Notes under the pieces: generated by a model | The model's input: the letters and a program-made list of their open reading frames with translations, nothing else | What the model was told of the DNA's origin: nothing | The model's database searches: none | From: Chromatiaceae bacterium | GTDB lineage: Bacteria > Pseudomonadota > Gammaproteobacteria > Chromatiales > Chromatiaceae | Length of the DNA: 41,354 nt | Assembly: GCA_024235315.1 (NCBI GenBank) | Contig: JACKMP010000012.1 | Span: 1-41,354, forward strand | Direction of reading: 5' to 3' | Made by a program: the position numbers and the translations under genes | In this document: positions 33,337-40,615 of the stretch, one piece after another | How positions within the stretch are numbered: the stretch's first letter is position 1 | Layout: every line of letters starts with the position of its first letter

Positions 33337-34509
33337 ATGGGTACGGACAGGTCTTTGGCGGATTTCCTGGTTGCCAGCGGTGTAAGCCGGAGGGCCTTCC
33401 TGAAGCGCTGCTTTGGGTTGGCGGCAATGCTGGGCCTGCCTGCGGCGGCGGCTGCCGAGATCGCGCATGGACTCGGCCGTGCACGGCGTCGCTCGGTGGT
33501 GTGGTTGTCCTTCCAGGAATGCACCGGTTGTACCGAGTCGCTGACCCGCTCTTATGCCCCGACCTTCGAGTCGCTGATCTTCGATTTCATTTCCCTCGAC
33601 TACCATCACACGCTGCAGGCTGCCAGCGGCGCCGCCGCGGAGGCGGCGCGTCACGAGGCATCGAGTGCCGGCGGTTATCTCCTTATCGTCGATGGTTCCG
33701 TGCCGCTGGGCGGCCAGGGCGCCTGTTCCACGATCGCCGGTCGTACCAACCTCGATATCCTGGTCGAATCTGTGGAAGCGGCACAGGTGGTGATCGCGGT
33801 CGGCTCCTGTGCCGCATTCGGTGGTCTGCCGGCTGCCGATCCCAACCCCACAGGCGCAGTTGGCGTCGAGTACCTGATGGACAATGGCAGTCTTGCCAGA
33901 CGGCCGCTGGTCAACCTGCCGGGGTGCCCGCCACTGCCCGAAGCGATCGCCGCGACCCTGGCACATTTCGTCACCTTCGGTCGCCTGCCGACGCTTGACG
34001 CCCTGCATCGGCCGTTGTCGATCTATGGCAACACTGTGCACGACCGCTGTCCGCGGGTGAGTTTTTTCAACCAGGGCCTGTTCGCGGAGTCCTTCGACGA
34101 TGAGGGGGCCCGCAAGGGATGGTGTCTTTACAAGCTTGGATGCCGGGGGCCGGTCACCCATAACGCCTGCGCAACCATCAAATGGAACGGTGGCACCAGT
34201 TCGCCGATCGACGCCGGTCATCCCTGCATCGGCTGTTCCGAACCCGGATTCTGGGATCAGGGCAGTTTCTACCAGGCGGAGCTGGACCCGTCGGCGCCGG
34301 TTCCACGCTCGGAGGCGGCGCAGCGTGGGCAGGCACTGTTCGACGATCACTGTGTGTACTGTCATCAACCGGCAGGTGCCGACCTCGGTACGGCGCCGGC
34401 CGATGTGCCGGCGGCCTATCCGCAGCATGGTGGCCGTTCGCACCGCCAGCAGTTCGATGCCGACCAGTGGTCGGACCTGGTGGACTACCTTGGTGAGGTG
34501 AAGAAATGA
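33337..34509 (+). CDS. [NiFe]-hydrogenase small subunit with C-terminal c-type haem motif
   Basis: 390 residues. SRRAFLKRC at 17-25 starts a Tat signal. The small-subunit core carries ligands for all three clusters: proximal C62/C65 (ECTGC), GSCAAFGG and LPGCPP; distal HDRC, GWCLYKLGC; medial HNACATIKWN and HPCIGC. The usual C-terminal membrane helix is missing. Instead about 65 residues (325-390) form a cytochrome-c-like domain with C339-VY-C342-H343. That domain has no methionine, so the sixth iron ligand may be a histidine (PQHGGRSH) or none. No large subunit or maturation gene is in the window. The protein ends in an ATGA overlap with the EF-hand gene. Confidence 0.93.
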   Translation: MGTDRSLADFLVASGVSRRAFLKRCFGLAAMLGLPAAAAAEIAHGLGRARRRSVVWLSFQECTGCTESLTRSYAPTFESLIFDFISLDYHHTLQAASGAAAEAARHEASSAGGYLLIVDGSVPLGGQGACSTIAGRTNLDILVESVEAAQVVIAVGSCAAFGGLPAADPNPTGAVGVEYLMDNGSLARRPLVNLPGCPPLPEAIAATLAHFVTFGRLPTLDALHRPLSIYGNTVHDRCPRVSFFNQGLFAESFDDEGARKGWCLYKLGCRGPVTHNACATIKWNGGTSSPIDAGHPCIGCSEPGFWDQGSFYQAELDPSAPVPRSEAAQRGQALFDDHCVYCHQPAGADLGTAPADVPAAYPQHGGRSHRQQFDADQWSDLVDYLGEVKK

Positions 34510-34811
34510 GTACCCCCGCCACGCTGGCCTGTGCCGTCATCGCGTCCCTGTGGTTCGTCAGTGCGATTGCCGATCGGCCGTCCGAGCGGGGCGCCGCTGG
34601 CCCTGTGTTCTCGGTGCATGACCTGGATCGGGACGGCTTCATCGATCGTCGCGAGTACTACCAGTTCCGGCAGCGTCTGCACCCCCGGCCCGGGGCGCAT
34701 CGCCAGCGCGGCCGGTTGCATGCGTTCGATGACTTTGATCGCGATGCTGACGGACGCATCAGTCGCGATGAACTGGTCGATACCCTGGGCCGTGCAAACC
34801 CTCACCGTTGA
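34506..34811 (+). CDS. exported EF-hand protein
   Basis: 101 residues. A hydrophobic N-terminus (about 5-22) looks like a signal peptide. Two calcium loops fit the 12-residue EF-hand rule: DLDRDGFIDRRE and DRDADGRISRDE, each followed by a helix. The start codon overlaps the hydrogenase-subunit stop, so the two are co-translated and both should reach the periplasm. Calcium binding is likely; a structural role in an exported redox complex is a guess. Confidence 0.88.
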   Translation: MSTPATLACAVIASLWFVSAIADRPSERGAAGPVFSVHDLDRDGFIDRREYYQFRQRLHPRPGAHRQRGRLHAFDDFDRDADGRISRDELVDTLGRANPHR

Positions 34812-34951
34812 ACGACGACAGCGGAGCCCCGGTAGTCTGCGCGGCAGAGGCCGTCGGATAGACCGGCATCCGATAACGGGTAAGACGGCCTGCTGCCCCG
34901 CAGGGGATAATGCCCGGGTGGCTGTCACGCGCGGGAGTGCTCAGGGGACCG

Positions 34952-35671
34952 ATGGTGGAATCACGACGAAGGCCTGCACGCCTGGGCAGGCGCCTGCGAC
35001 GCCTGTTCGCCTTGCTGCTGTTGGTCTGGATCCTGGGGTCGGCCAGCCTGGTGCTGCTGCTGCGTTGGGTGGATCCGCCGGTATCGGCGGTCATGCTGCA
35101 GCGCCTGGTGGGCGAGGGGGCTCAGCAGCGTCAGGAGTGGACCGACATCGACCGGATCGACCCCTATATGGCGTTGGCCGTGGTCGCGGCCGAGGACCAG
35201 CGGTTCCCCGATCATTGGGGATTCGATCCTGCAGAGATTATCGCCGCAGTGGAGCGCCACCTGGACGGTGAAAGGCTGCGCGGCGCCAGCACGATCAGTC
35301 AGCAGGTCGCGCGCAATCTTTTTCTATGGCAGGGGCGCAGCTTCGTGCGCAAGGGGCTGGAAGTCTGGTTCACCGGCCTGATCGAACTGACCTGGCCAAA
35401 GCGCCGCATCCTGGAGATGTATCTGAATTTTGCCGAGACTGGGGAGCGCCTGTTTGGCGTCGCCGTCGCCAGCCGGCACTATTTCCGCCTCGATCCCGGG
35501 CGTCTGGGAAGGCAAAAGGCGGCGTTGCTTGCCGCCGTCCTGCCGAACCCGGTGGTGTACCGGGTGGACAGCCCATCTGACCTGGTACGCAAGCGGCGTG
35601 ACTGGATCCTGCAACAGATGGACAACCTCGGTGGCCCCGCCTATCTCGACCGCGTCATGCGCGGTGACTGA
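34952..35671 (+). CDS. mtgA: monofunctional peptidoglycan transglycosylase
   Basis: 239 residues with one N-terminal helix (about 18-38, FALLLLVWILGSASLVLLL) and a GT51 domain. Catalytic motifs are VAAEDQRFPDHWGFD (first Glu), GASTISQQVARNLFL, RKGLEVWFTGLIEL and KRRILEMYLNFAE (second Glu). It polymerises lipid II into glycan strands without a transpeptidase domain. ATG 34952 follows AGGGGA; ATG 34910 upstream is possible. Length is standard for MtgA. A 10-base-pair stem-loop overlaps its last codons. Confidence 0.96.
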   Translation: MVESRRRPARLGRRLRRLFALLLLVWILGSASLVLLLRWVDPPVSAVMLQRLVGEGAQQRQEWTDIDRIDPYMALAVVAAEDQRFPDHWGFDPAEIIAAVERHLDGERLRGASTISQQVARNLFLWQGRSFVRKGLEVWFTGLIELTWPKRRILEMYLNFAETGERLFGVAVASRHYFRLDPGRLGRQKAALLAAVLPNPVVYRVDSPSDLVRKRRDWILQQMDNLGGPAYLDRVMRGD

Positions 35672-35687
35672 TGTCACGTCACCGCGC
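35659..35687 (+). terminator. stem-loop at the end of mtgA
   Basis: GCGCGGTGAC (35659-35668) pairs perfectly with GTCACCGCGC (35678-35687) around nine bases that include the mtgA stop codon. A T/G-rich stretch follows but not a true T run, so this is a probable rather than certain terminator. Confidence 0.55.
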
Positions 35688-35914
35688 CCGACGTTGTTGT
35701 GATCACGAGGTGCCGTCTTGTGCCCCATCATGCGCAGCCAAGCCGTCATTCGAATGTGCCTCGTGGCATTCGCGCGCCGCGGAGGCCCCGTCTGTGTCGG
35801 CCGGGAAGCGATCGTAATAGCCACGGTTTGCGCTCGCCTCGGAGCTGCCGCGCGGAACTTCGTAGAGGCTGATTCGGATGGGTCCGGACTTGACGATGCC
35901 GGTGTGCAGGTCCC

Positions 35915-36091
35915 TCAGGCGGCCTTCACCTTGGAGGCCTGCGATTTGTCGCACCAGCAGGCCAGCCCGGCGAACACCAACGGCTTGATCCTGGCTCGCA
36001 GATCGTTGTCGAGCCTCCGGTCTGGCAGACAGACACATACCCAGCGTCCGAATCGGGCCAGGAAAGTCACCTTTTTGCCGGGTTTCAACAT
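35915..36091 (-). CDS. possible small basic protein (58 residues), unrecognised
   Basis: The interval 35672-36218 has no gene I can name. Within it the minus strand has ATG 36091 to TGA 35915, beginning MLKPGKKVTFLARFGRW and containing LARFGRWVCVCLPD and AGLACWCDKSQASKVKAA. It has basic ends and four cysteines. It has a weak GAGCGG eight bases ahead and an AT-rich promoter-like region at 36106-36150, unusual for this genome. Competing frames on both strands (35703-36116) look poorer in composition. No family is recognised, and it may be a non-coding remnant. The rest of the interval shows nothing further. Confidence 0.35.
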   Translation of the reverse strand: MLKPGKKVTFLARFGRWVCVCLPDRRLDNDLRARIKPLVFAGLACWCDKSQASKVKAA

Positions 36092-36218
36092 GGTTCGCCG
36101 CTCTGATGAATATTAGAATCTGTTAATATCATAAACTAAAATCTCCGCTGTAGACAGCCGTTTCTATGGCGTGCGGGTTCGCGTGCTGCTTGTGCGGGGG
36201 GCTGCGGCGAACACGGCC

Positions 36219-37352
36219 TCATTGCGGTTGTACCGGATTGACCGCACAGACGACCCGGTTCCTGCCCTCGCGTTTCGCCTGGTACACCGCACCGTCGGCC
36301 GCCTGCAGCAAGGCCTCGCCTGCAACGCGCGCCGGGCGCTGGTCAGTGGCCGGGAGTGCGGCGACGCCGATCGACACCGTGAGTGCCACGGTGTCGCCGT
36401 TTTCCAACGACACGGGCTCGGCGGCGACGCCCCTGCATATCTCGCCAGCGAGACTGTATGCATTGTCGACATCCGTCTGCGGCAACAGGATCGCGAACTC
36501 TTCACCTCCGTAGCGCGTCGGCAGGTCGCTGGTACGCAGGCGTGTGCGCAGGCGCTGCGCCAGCGCGACCAGCACCTGGTCACCCGCCGCGTGGCCGAAG
36601 CGGTCGTTGATCTGCTTGAAATGATCGGCATCGACGAACAGGCACGACAACGCCTGCGTGTAACGCTGAGCGCGCGTGACCTCCTGCTCCAACCGGTGCT
36701 GCAGGTGACGACGGTTGTACAGGCCAGTCAGGCTGTCCGTGAGTCCCGCCAGGCGCAGGCGCTCACGGTTGACCGCATTTTCCAGGCAGACCGCGGCAAT
36801 CCCTGCCATGTGGGCGAGGAAGTCGGTCGCCTGGCCTGTGGTGAAACGAGCCGGGTCGCGGCTGCCGAGGCAGAGGAAGCCCGCCAGGCCATCGGGCTGG
36901 CGCAACGGCAGCAGGGCGACGCTGCCGCCGAGACGGCGGCCGAACAGTGCCTGATGTCGCACGCCGTCCCATGGGCCGAGCCAGGGGTCGTGAAGGTCGT
37001 TGAAGCGCGCGCGGGTTGCCTGTACATCGACGCAAAGGACCACGTCGCGCATGACATTGCGGGTGGCGTCGGCGTTGGCGGCGAGCAGGTCGTGGACCAC
37101 GTTGAACGGGTCGAAGAGGAAAAGCTTGACGCTGTCCAGCGCGAATGATGCGCGCATGCCGTCGGTCAGTCGTTCCAGTAGTCGCACCAGGTCGCCTGCG
37201 CTGAGCAGCGCCAGTTCCCTGTCCTGGAACCGTGTCATCACCTGCTGGTTGTACGCGGCATCGCGCCCCAGGGTCTGCAACAGACCTCGCAACAGGGCGT
37301 TCTCCCGACGGAGATCCTGATCAGCGGTATCGGCGGGCGGCTGCCGTTTCAT
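36219..37352 (-). CDS. DUF484/GAF-GGDEF diguanylate cyclase
   Basis: 377 residues. A DUF484-like GAF sensor lies at about 10-205: a coiled N-terminus (RRENALLRGLLQTLGRDAAYNQ) and then the FALDSVKLFLFDP and LLPLRQPDGLAGFLCLGSRD strands. A GGDEF domain follows (about 210-372): LTDSLTGLYNRRHLQ, LFVDADHFKQIND and the active-site RYGGEEF. An inhibitory RxxD (RTSD) stands five residues before GGEEF, so product feedback is expected. It makes cyclic di-GMP in the cytoplasm. ATG 37352 has GGAG five bases upstream; a GTG two codons earlier is possible. An EAL-domain enzyme at the window end does the opposite reaction. Confidence 0.95.
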   Translation of the reverse strand: MKRQPPADTADQDLRRENALLRGLLQTLGRDAAYNQQVMTRFQDRELALLSAGDLVRLLERLTDGMRASFALDSVKLFLFDPFNVVHDLLAANADATRNVMRDVVLCVDVQATRARFNDLHDPWLGPWDGVRHQALFGRRLGGSVALLPLRQPDGLAGFLCLGSRDPARFTTGQATDFLAHMAGIAAVCLENAVNRERLRLAGLTDSLTGLYNRRHLQHRLEQEVTRAQRYTQALSCLFVDADHFKQINDRFGHAAGDQVLVALAQRLRTRLRTSDLPTRYGGEEFAILLPQTDVDNAYSLAGEICRGVAAEPVSLENGDTVALTVSIGVAALPATDQRPARVAGEALLQAADGAVYQAKREGRNRVVCAVNPVQPQ

Positions 37353-37521
37353 TCCCACTCCATCGGCATTTCCGCCTCAGGCTTTAGATTCTGAAGAAAA
37401 CCACTCTTCCGACATCCGTGACGCGGTTGGTGTTCCCTGAAAGCTTAGTGTCCGTATGCGGCGGCGCAACGTTACGGTTATATTGGGCGTTCCAGATCGA
37501 TGCGGATTCCAGGGAGGGAAT

Positions 37522-37962
37522 ATGCACTGGCTTGTCTTTTTGCTTTGCACGCCGGTGATGCTGGGCAGTGTTGCCACAGCATCACAGATCTATCGCTGCG
37601 AAGGTTCACAGGGTGAGCCTACGTTCAGCCAAACCCCCTGTGGTGGAGCCGCTGCATCAACCAGCGTGGCAGCGCCTGCCCGACCTTCATCCGCCTCCGG
37701 GGTGCGCGCCGGCGAGCGCGCCTGGCTGCAGGCGCGTAAGGACGCCAGGGAAGACCGGCCGCAACGCCGAAAGGCTGCGGCATCAGGCACCGCCGGGCGG
37801 CAACAGCCGGTACACCGGCGCGACTACCAGTGCCTGCGCAAGCGCCGGGCACTGGATGCGCTCAACACGCAGTTGCGCGCCGGCTACAAAGCGGGTCGGG
37901 GCGCCCGGTTGCACCAGCGGCGCCAGTCCTATGAGGACTACCTCGCCGCGTTCTGCCCCTGA
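37522..37962 (+). CDS. DUF4124-domain periplasmic protein
   Basis: 146 residues. Signal peptide (about 1-20, WLVFLLCTPVMLGSVATA), then the DUF4124 motif SQIYRCEGSQGEPTFSQTPC at about 21-40. A low-complexity Ala/Arg stretch (50-100) leads to a basic C-terminal helix with a second cysteine pair (DYQC and the final FC). AGGGAGGGAA directly before ATG 37522 is one of the strongest ribosome sites here. DUF4124 proteins are common in proteobacteria and have no settled function. The last 25 bases overlap the end of the convergent thioredoxin gene. Confidence 0.85.
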   Translation: MHWLVFLLCTPVMLGSVATASQIYRCEGSQGEPTFSQTPCGGAAASTSVAAPARPSSASGVRAGERAWLQARKDAREDRPQRRKAAASGTAGRQQPVHRRDYQCLRKRRALDALNTQLRAGYKAGRGARLHQRRQSYEDYLAAFCP

Positions 37963-39038
37963 TCCAGGGGCATGTCAGGCCCTTCGAGGGTACGCAGCGT
38001 GTGTGAGCTCCAGCGCAGGAAATTCGGTTCGGACAGATAGCCGCGACTGACCACGTAGTTGAGGACATTGCGCAGGCGGAAGAAGTGTACGACCGAGTCG
38101 ACACGGATGATCTCTTTGCCCTTTTCATCGAAGAACACGATCGACGGGGCATAGAAGATCCCGAGTTCCTCGGCCCACTTGCGGGCGGTGCTGCTGCTGC
38201 CGTCCGGTTTGATGAGCGGGGTGTCGGCCCACATGTCGAGCTGTACGCTTTCGAAGCGGCTGAACAGGCCGCGCACTGTCTTGCGGCTCAGCGGCTGGGT
38301 GTGCAGGATATCGCAGGCGTGGCAGTCGCCCTGCTCGAAGAACACCACCAGCGGGAGTTCCGAGGGAAAGCGCGAGCGGTCGAGGTTGTAGGGTGGCGGA
38401 GAAAAGAATGGCTCTTCCACGAGGTCGCCGGGCTCGAAACGCAGCGTCTGGTCGCCGCGCGCCATATAGACGGGGAACTTCTCGCGCTGGTAATGGCCGC
38501 CGGCCACGTATTCGAGGGCGGCACGAAACTGGTACGGCGGGTAATAGCCGCGCAGCCGCAACGCGATCCTGCCCTGCGGATCGTAGAACACCAGCGATGG
38601 CGTGAAGTTGGTGCCGAGCTGCTGCGAGAATTCGCGCTGGCTGATCGACTCACCGGAAGGTGTGGTGACCTCTTCCGGGCTCCAGATGTCGATCGCGATG
38701 ACATCGAAGTTCTGCCGCGTGTAATTGACGATGTCGGGGGTCTTGAAATTGACCTCCATCAGCATCTTGCAATACGCGCAACGCCTCTGCCCGAAATACA
38801 CAATGATGCCTTTCTTACCCTCGGAGACGGCCTGTTCGAGATCGTCATCGAGGTCGAGAAAGCTCTTCTTGAACCAGTCCGGGTGTTGCAGCAGGTCGTC
38901 CAACGGCGTGTCGTCGAACTGCACGGGGTCCGTATCGCTCACATTGGACCAGGCGCTGCCACTGAGCAGGGCAAGGCATGCACCGATCAGGGCGGGGCGC
39001 CAGCCGTTGGCTAGGGATTGAACGTTCGGGTAGATCAA
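37938..39038 (-). CDS. tandem thioredoxin-fold periplasmic protein
   Basis: 366 residues with a signal peptide (about 12-31). It has two thioredoxin-like domains: the first with C87-AY-C90 (YFGQRRCAYCK) and FTPSLVFYD, the second with C239-HA-C242 (FFEQGDCHACD) and YAPSIVFFD. Each keeps a cis-proline region, so both could be redox active. The layout resembles SoxW/DsbD-gamma-like proteins that keep periplasmic sulfur enzymes reduced, which would suit the soxB organism; this is inference. The start is TTG 39038, supported by GGGAGAGG five bases upstream and by overlap with the cysQ stop. No ATG gives an intact signal. Confidence 0.85.
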   Translation of the reverse strand: MIYPNVQSLANGWRPALIGACLALLSGSAWSNVSDTDPVQFDDTPLDDLLQHPDWFKKSFLDLDDDLEQAVSEGKKGIIVYFGQRRCAYCKMLMEVNFKTPDIVNYTRQNFDVIAIDIWSPEEVTTPSGESISQREFSQQLGTNFTPSLVFYDPQGRIALRLRGYYPPYQFRAALEYVAGGHYQREKFPVYMARGDQTLRFEPGDLVEEPFFSPPPYNLDRSRFPSELPLVVFFEQGDCHACDILHTQPLSRKTVRGLFSRFESVQLDMWADTPLIKPDGSSSTARKWAEELGIFYAPSIVFFDEKGKEIIRVDSVVHFFRLRNVLNYVVSRGYLSEPNFLRWSSHTLRTLEGPDMPLDQGQNAAR

Positions 39039-39820
39039 AGGTACCTCTCCCAGTTTTCGGTACGGTCACCGAATACGAGAAAATGCGGGTTCAGCAGCGA
39101 GTCTTTGGTGTTATAGCGCAAAGGCATCAGTTGCGTATCGGTAACCCGTCCTCCGGCCGCCTCCACCACTGCCTGGGCGGCGGCAGTGTCCCACTCCGAT
39201 GTCGGGCCGAGGCGCGGATAGACGTCAGCGGTGCCCTCAGCCACCAGGCACAGCTTGAGCGAACTGCCCATGCTGACGATTTCGTGCGGACCGAGTTGCT
39301 GCAGGAAACGCTGCAGGCTGTCGCCGGCGTGTGACCGGCTGCCGGCCACGCGGACTGTAGGCGCCCGCCGGGTGTTTACCTGGATCGGGACCGGCTGATC
39401 GTCGGCGTCCACCTTCCATGCCCCGCGACCCACCTGGCCGACGTAGCTGACGCCGCTTACCGGAACATGTACCACGCCGACCACCGGGCAGCCGTGTTCG
39501 ATCAGGGCGATGTTGACGGTGAATTCGCCATTGCGCTTGACGAACTCGCGGGTGCCGTCCAGCGGGTCGATCAGCCAGTAGCGGTCCCATTGCTGACGGA
39601 CCGAAAACGGGATGTCGGCGCCTTCTTCGGACAGCATCGGGATTGTCGGGTCGATCTCGCCCAGACGCTGCACGATGACACGGTGTGAGGCGAGGTCCGC
39701 AGCGGTCAGCGGTGAGCTGTCGTCCTTGTGCGCGACGTCGAAATCCTGGTGATAGACTTTCAGAATCGCTCGTCCCGCCTGTCTGGCGATATCGAGCAAC
39801 TGTTGCGCCTGTTTATCCAT
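39035..39820 (-). CDS. cysQ: 3'(2'),5'-bisphosphate nucleotidase CysQ
   Basis: 261 residues of the inositol-monophosphatase fold. Metal ligands appear in SPLTAADLASH, LSEEGAD and WLIDPLDGTREFV, with the second-site WDTAAAQAVVEAAGG. It hydrolyses 3'-phosphoadenosine 5'-phosphate, a by-product of sulfate assimilation and of PAPS use. ATG 39820 is chosen because GGGG sits six bases before it; ATG 39826 is two codons earlier. The stop is inside the start of the thioredoxin gene, so the two are translationally coupled. Confidence 0.94.
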   Translation of the reverse strand: MDKQAQQLLDIARQAGRAILKVYHQDFDVAHKDDSSPLTAADLASHRVIVQRLGEIDPTIPMLSEEGADIPFSVRQQWDRYWLIDPLDGTREFVKRNGEFTVNIALIEHGCPVVGVVHVPVSGVSYVGQVGRGAWKVDADDQPVPIQVNTRRAPTVRVAGSRSHAGDSLQRFLQQLGPHEIVSMGSSLKLCLVAEGTADVYPRLGPTSEWDTAAAQAVVEAAGGRVTDTQLMPLRYNTKDSLLNPHFLVFGDRTENWERYL

Positions 39821-39913
39821 GAGCATCCCCGAACGTTGTGCCGACGCGGCACGGGCTGTCTACAGGCGTCAAATCATACAGAAATCCCCGGATTCCGGGG
39901 CTGGGGAGCCGGT

Positions 39914-40615
39914 GTGCTGGATTGGAACGAGATCGATACCGTGCTGCTGGACATGGATGGCACCCTGCTGGATCTGCATTTCGACAACCATTTCTGGCTG
40001 GAACACGTGCCCAAGCGTTATGCCGAGGCGCGCGGCCTGGGATTGGCGGATGCCACGCGCGAGCTGATGGCGCGCTACCAGGACATCCAGGGCACGCTCG
40101 AGTGGTACTGCGTGGACCACTGGACCCGGGAACTCGGGCTCGATATTGCGCTGCTGAAGGAGGAGGTCGATCACCTGATCAGCGTACATCCGCATGTCAC
40201 AGAGTTTCTCGACATGCTGAGCCGCGCCGGCAAACGTCGCGTCCTGGTGACCAACGCCCATCAGAAATCGTTGCAGCTGAAGATGCGCCGGACCCGTCTG
40301 CACCACCGCCTCGACCACGTTGTGTGCGCCCACGACCTCGGCCTGCCCAAGGAGGACGCCGGCTTCTGGCAGAAGTTGCAGACAGAGGAGCGGTTTGACC
40401 GGCAGCGCACACTGTTCGTCGACGACAGCCTGTCGGTGCTGCGCTCGGCACGGGACTACGGGATCAGCCACCTGCTGGCTATCCTGCTGCCCGACACGCG
40501 GCAGTCCGAGCGCAGGGTGGACGAGTTCCCGGCGGTGCGCGGCTTTTCGGCGCTGCTGCCCGGGCTGCGCGGCTACCTGGATTCGCTGCCGGCGGCCGGC
40601 ACGCCGACCAGGTAG
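39914..40615 (+). CDS. HAD-family phosphatase, YrfG-like
   Basis: 233 residues. HAD motif I is LLDMDGTLLDL, motif II VLVTNAH, motif III lysine in LPKEDAGFW, motif IV FVDDSLSVL. The cap inserted after motif I and the HFWLEHVPKRYAE / DHWTRELGLD pattern match YrfG, a GMP/IMP 5'-nucleotidase often placed near nudE. The GTG start at 39914 follows GGGGAG; no ATG lies before motif I. It is divergent from cysQ and its last 43 bases overlap the convergent EAL gene. Confidence 0.88.
   Translation: MLDWNEIDTVLLDMDGTLLDLHFDNHFWLEHVPKRYAEARGLGLADATRELMARYQDIQGTLEWYCVDHWTRELGLDIALLKEEVDHLISVHPHVTEFLDMLSRAGKRRVLVTNAHQKSLQLKMRRTRLHHRLDHVVCAHDLGLPKEDAGFWQKLQTEERFDRQRTLFVDDSLSVLRSARDYGISHLLAILLPDTRQSERRVDEFPAVRGFSALLPGLRGYLDSLPAAGTPTR

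Noticed and set aside
35718..36116. A 132-residue plus-strand frame between mtgA and the cyclase.
   Set aside because: It has no ribosome site or domain, and lies over a more plausible small minus-strand frame.
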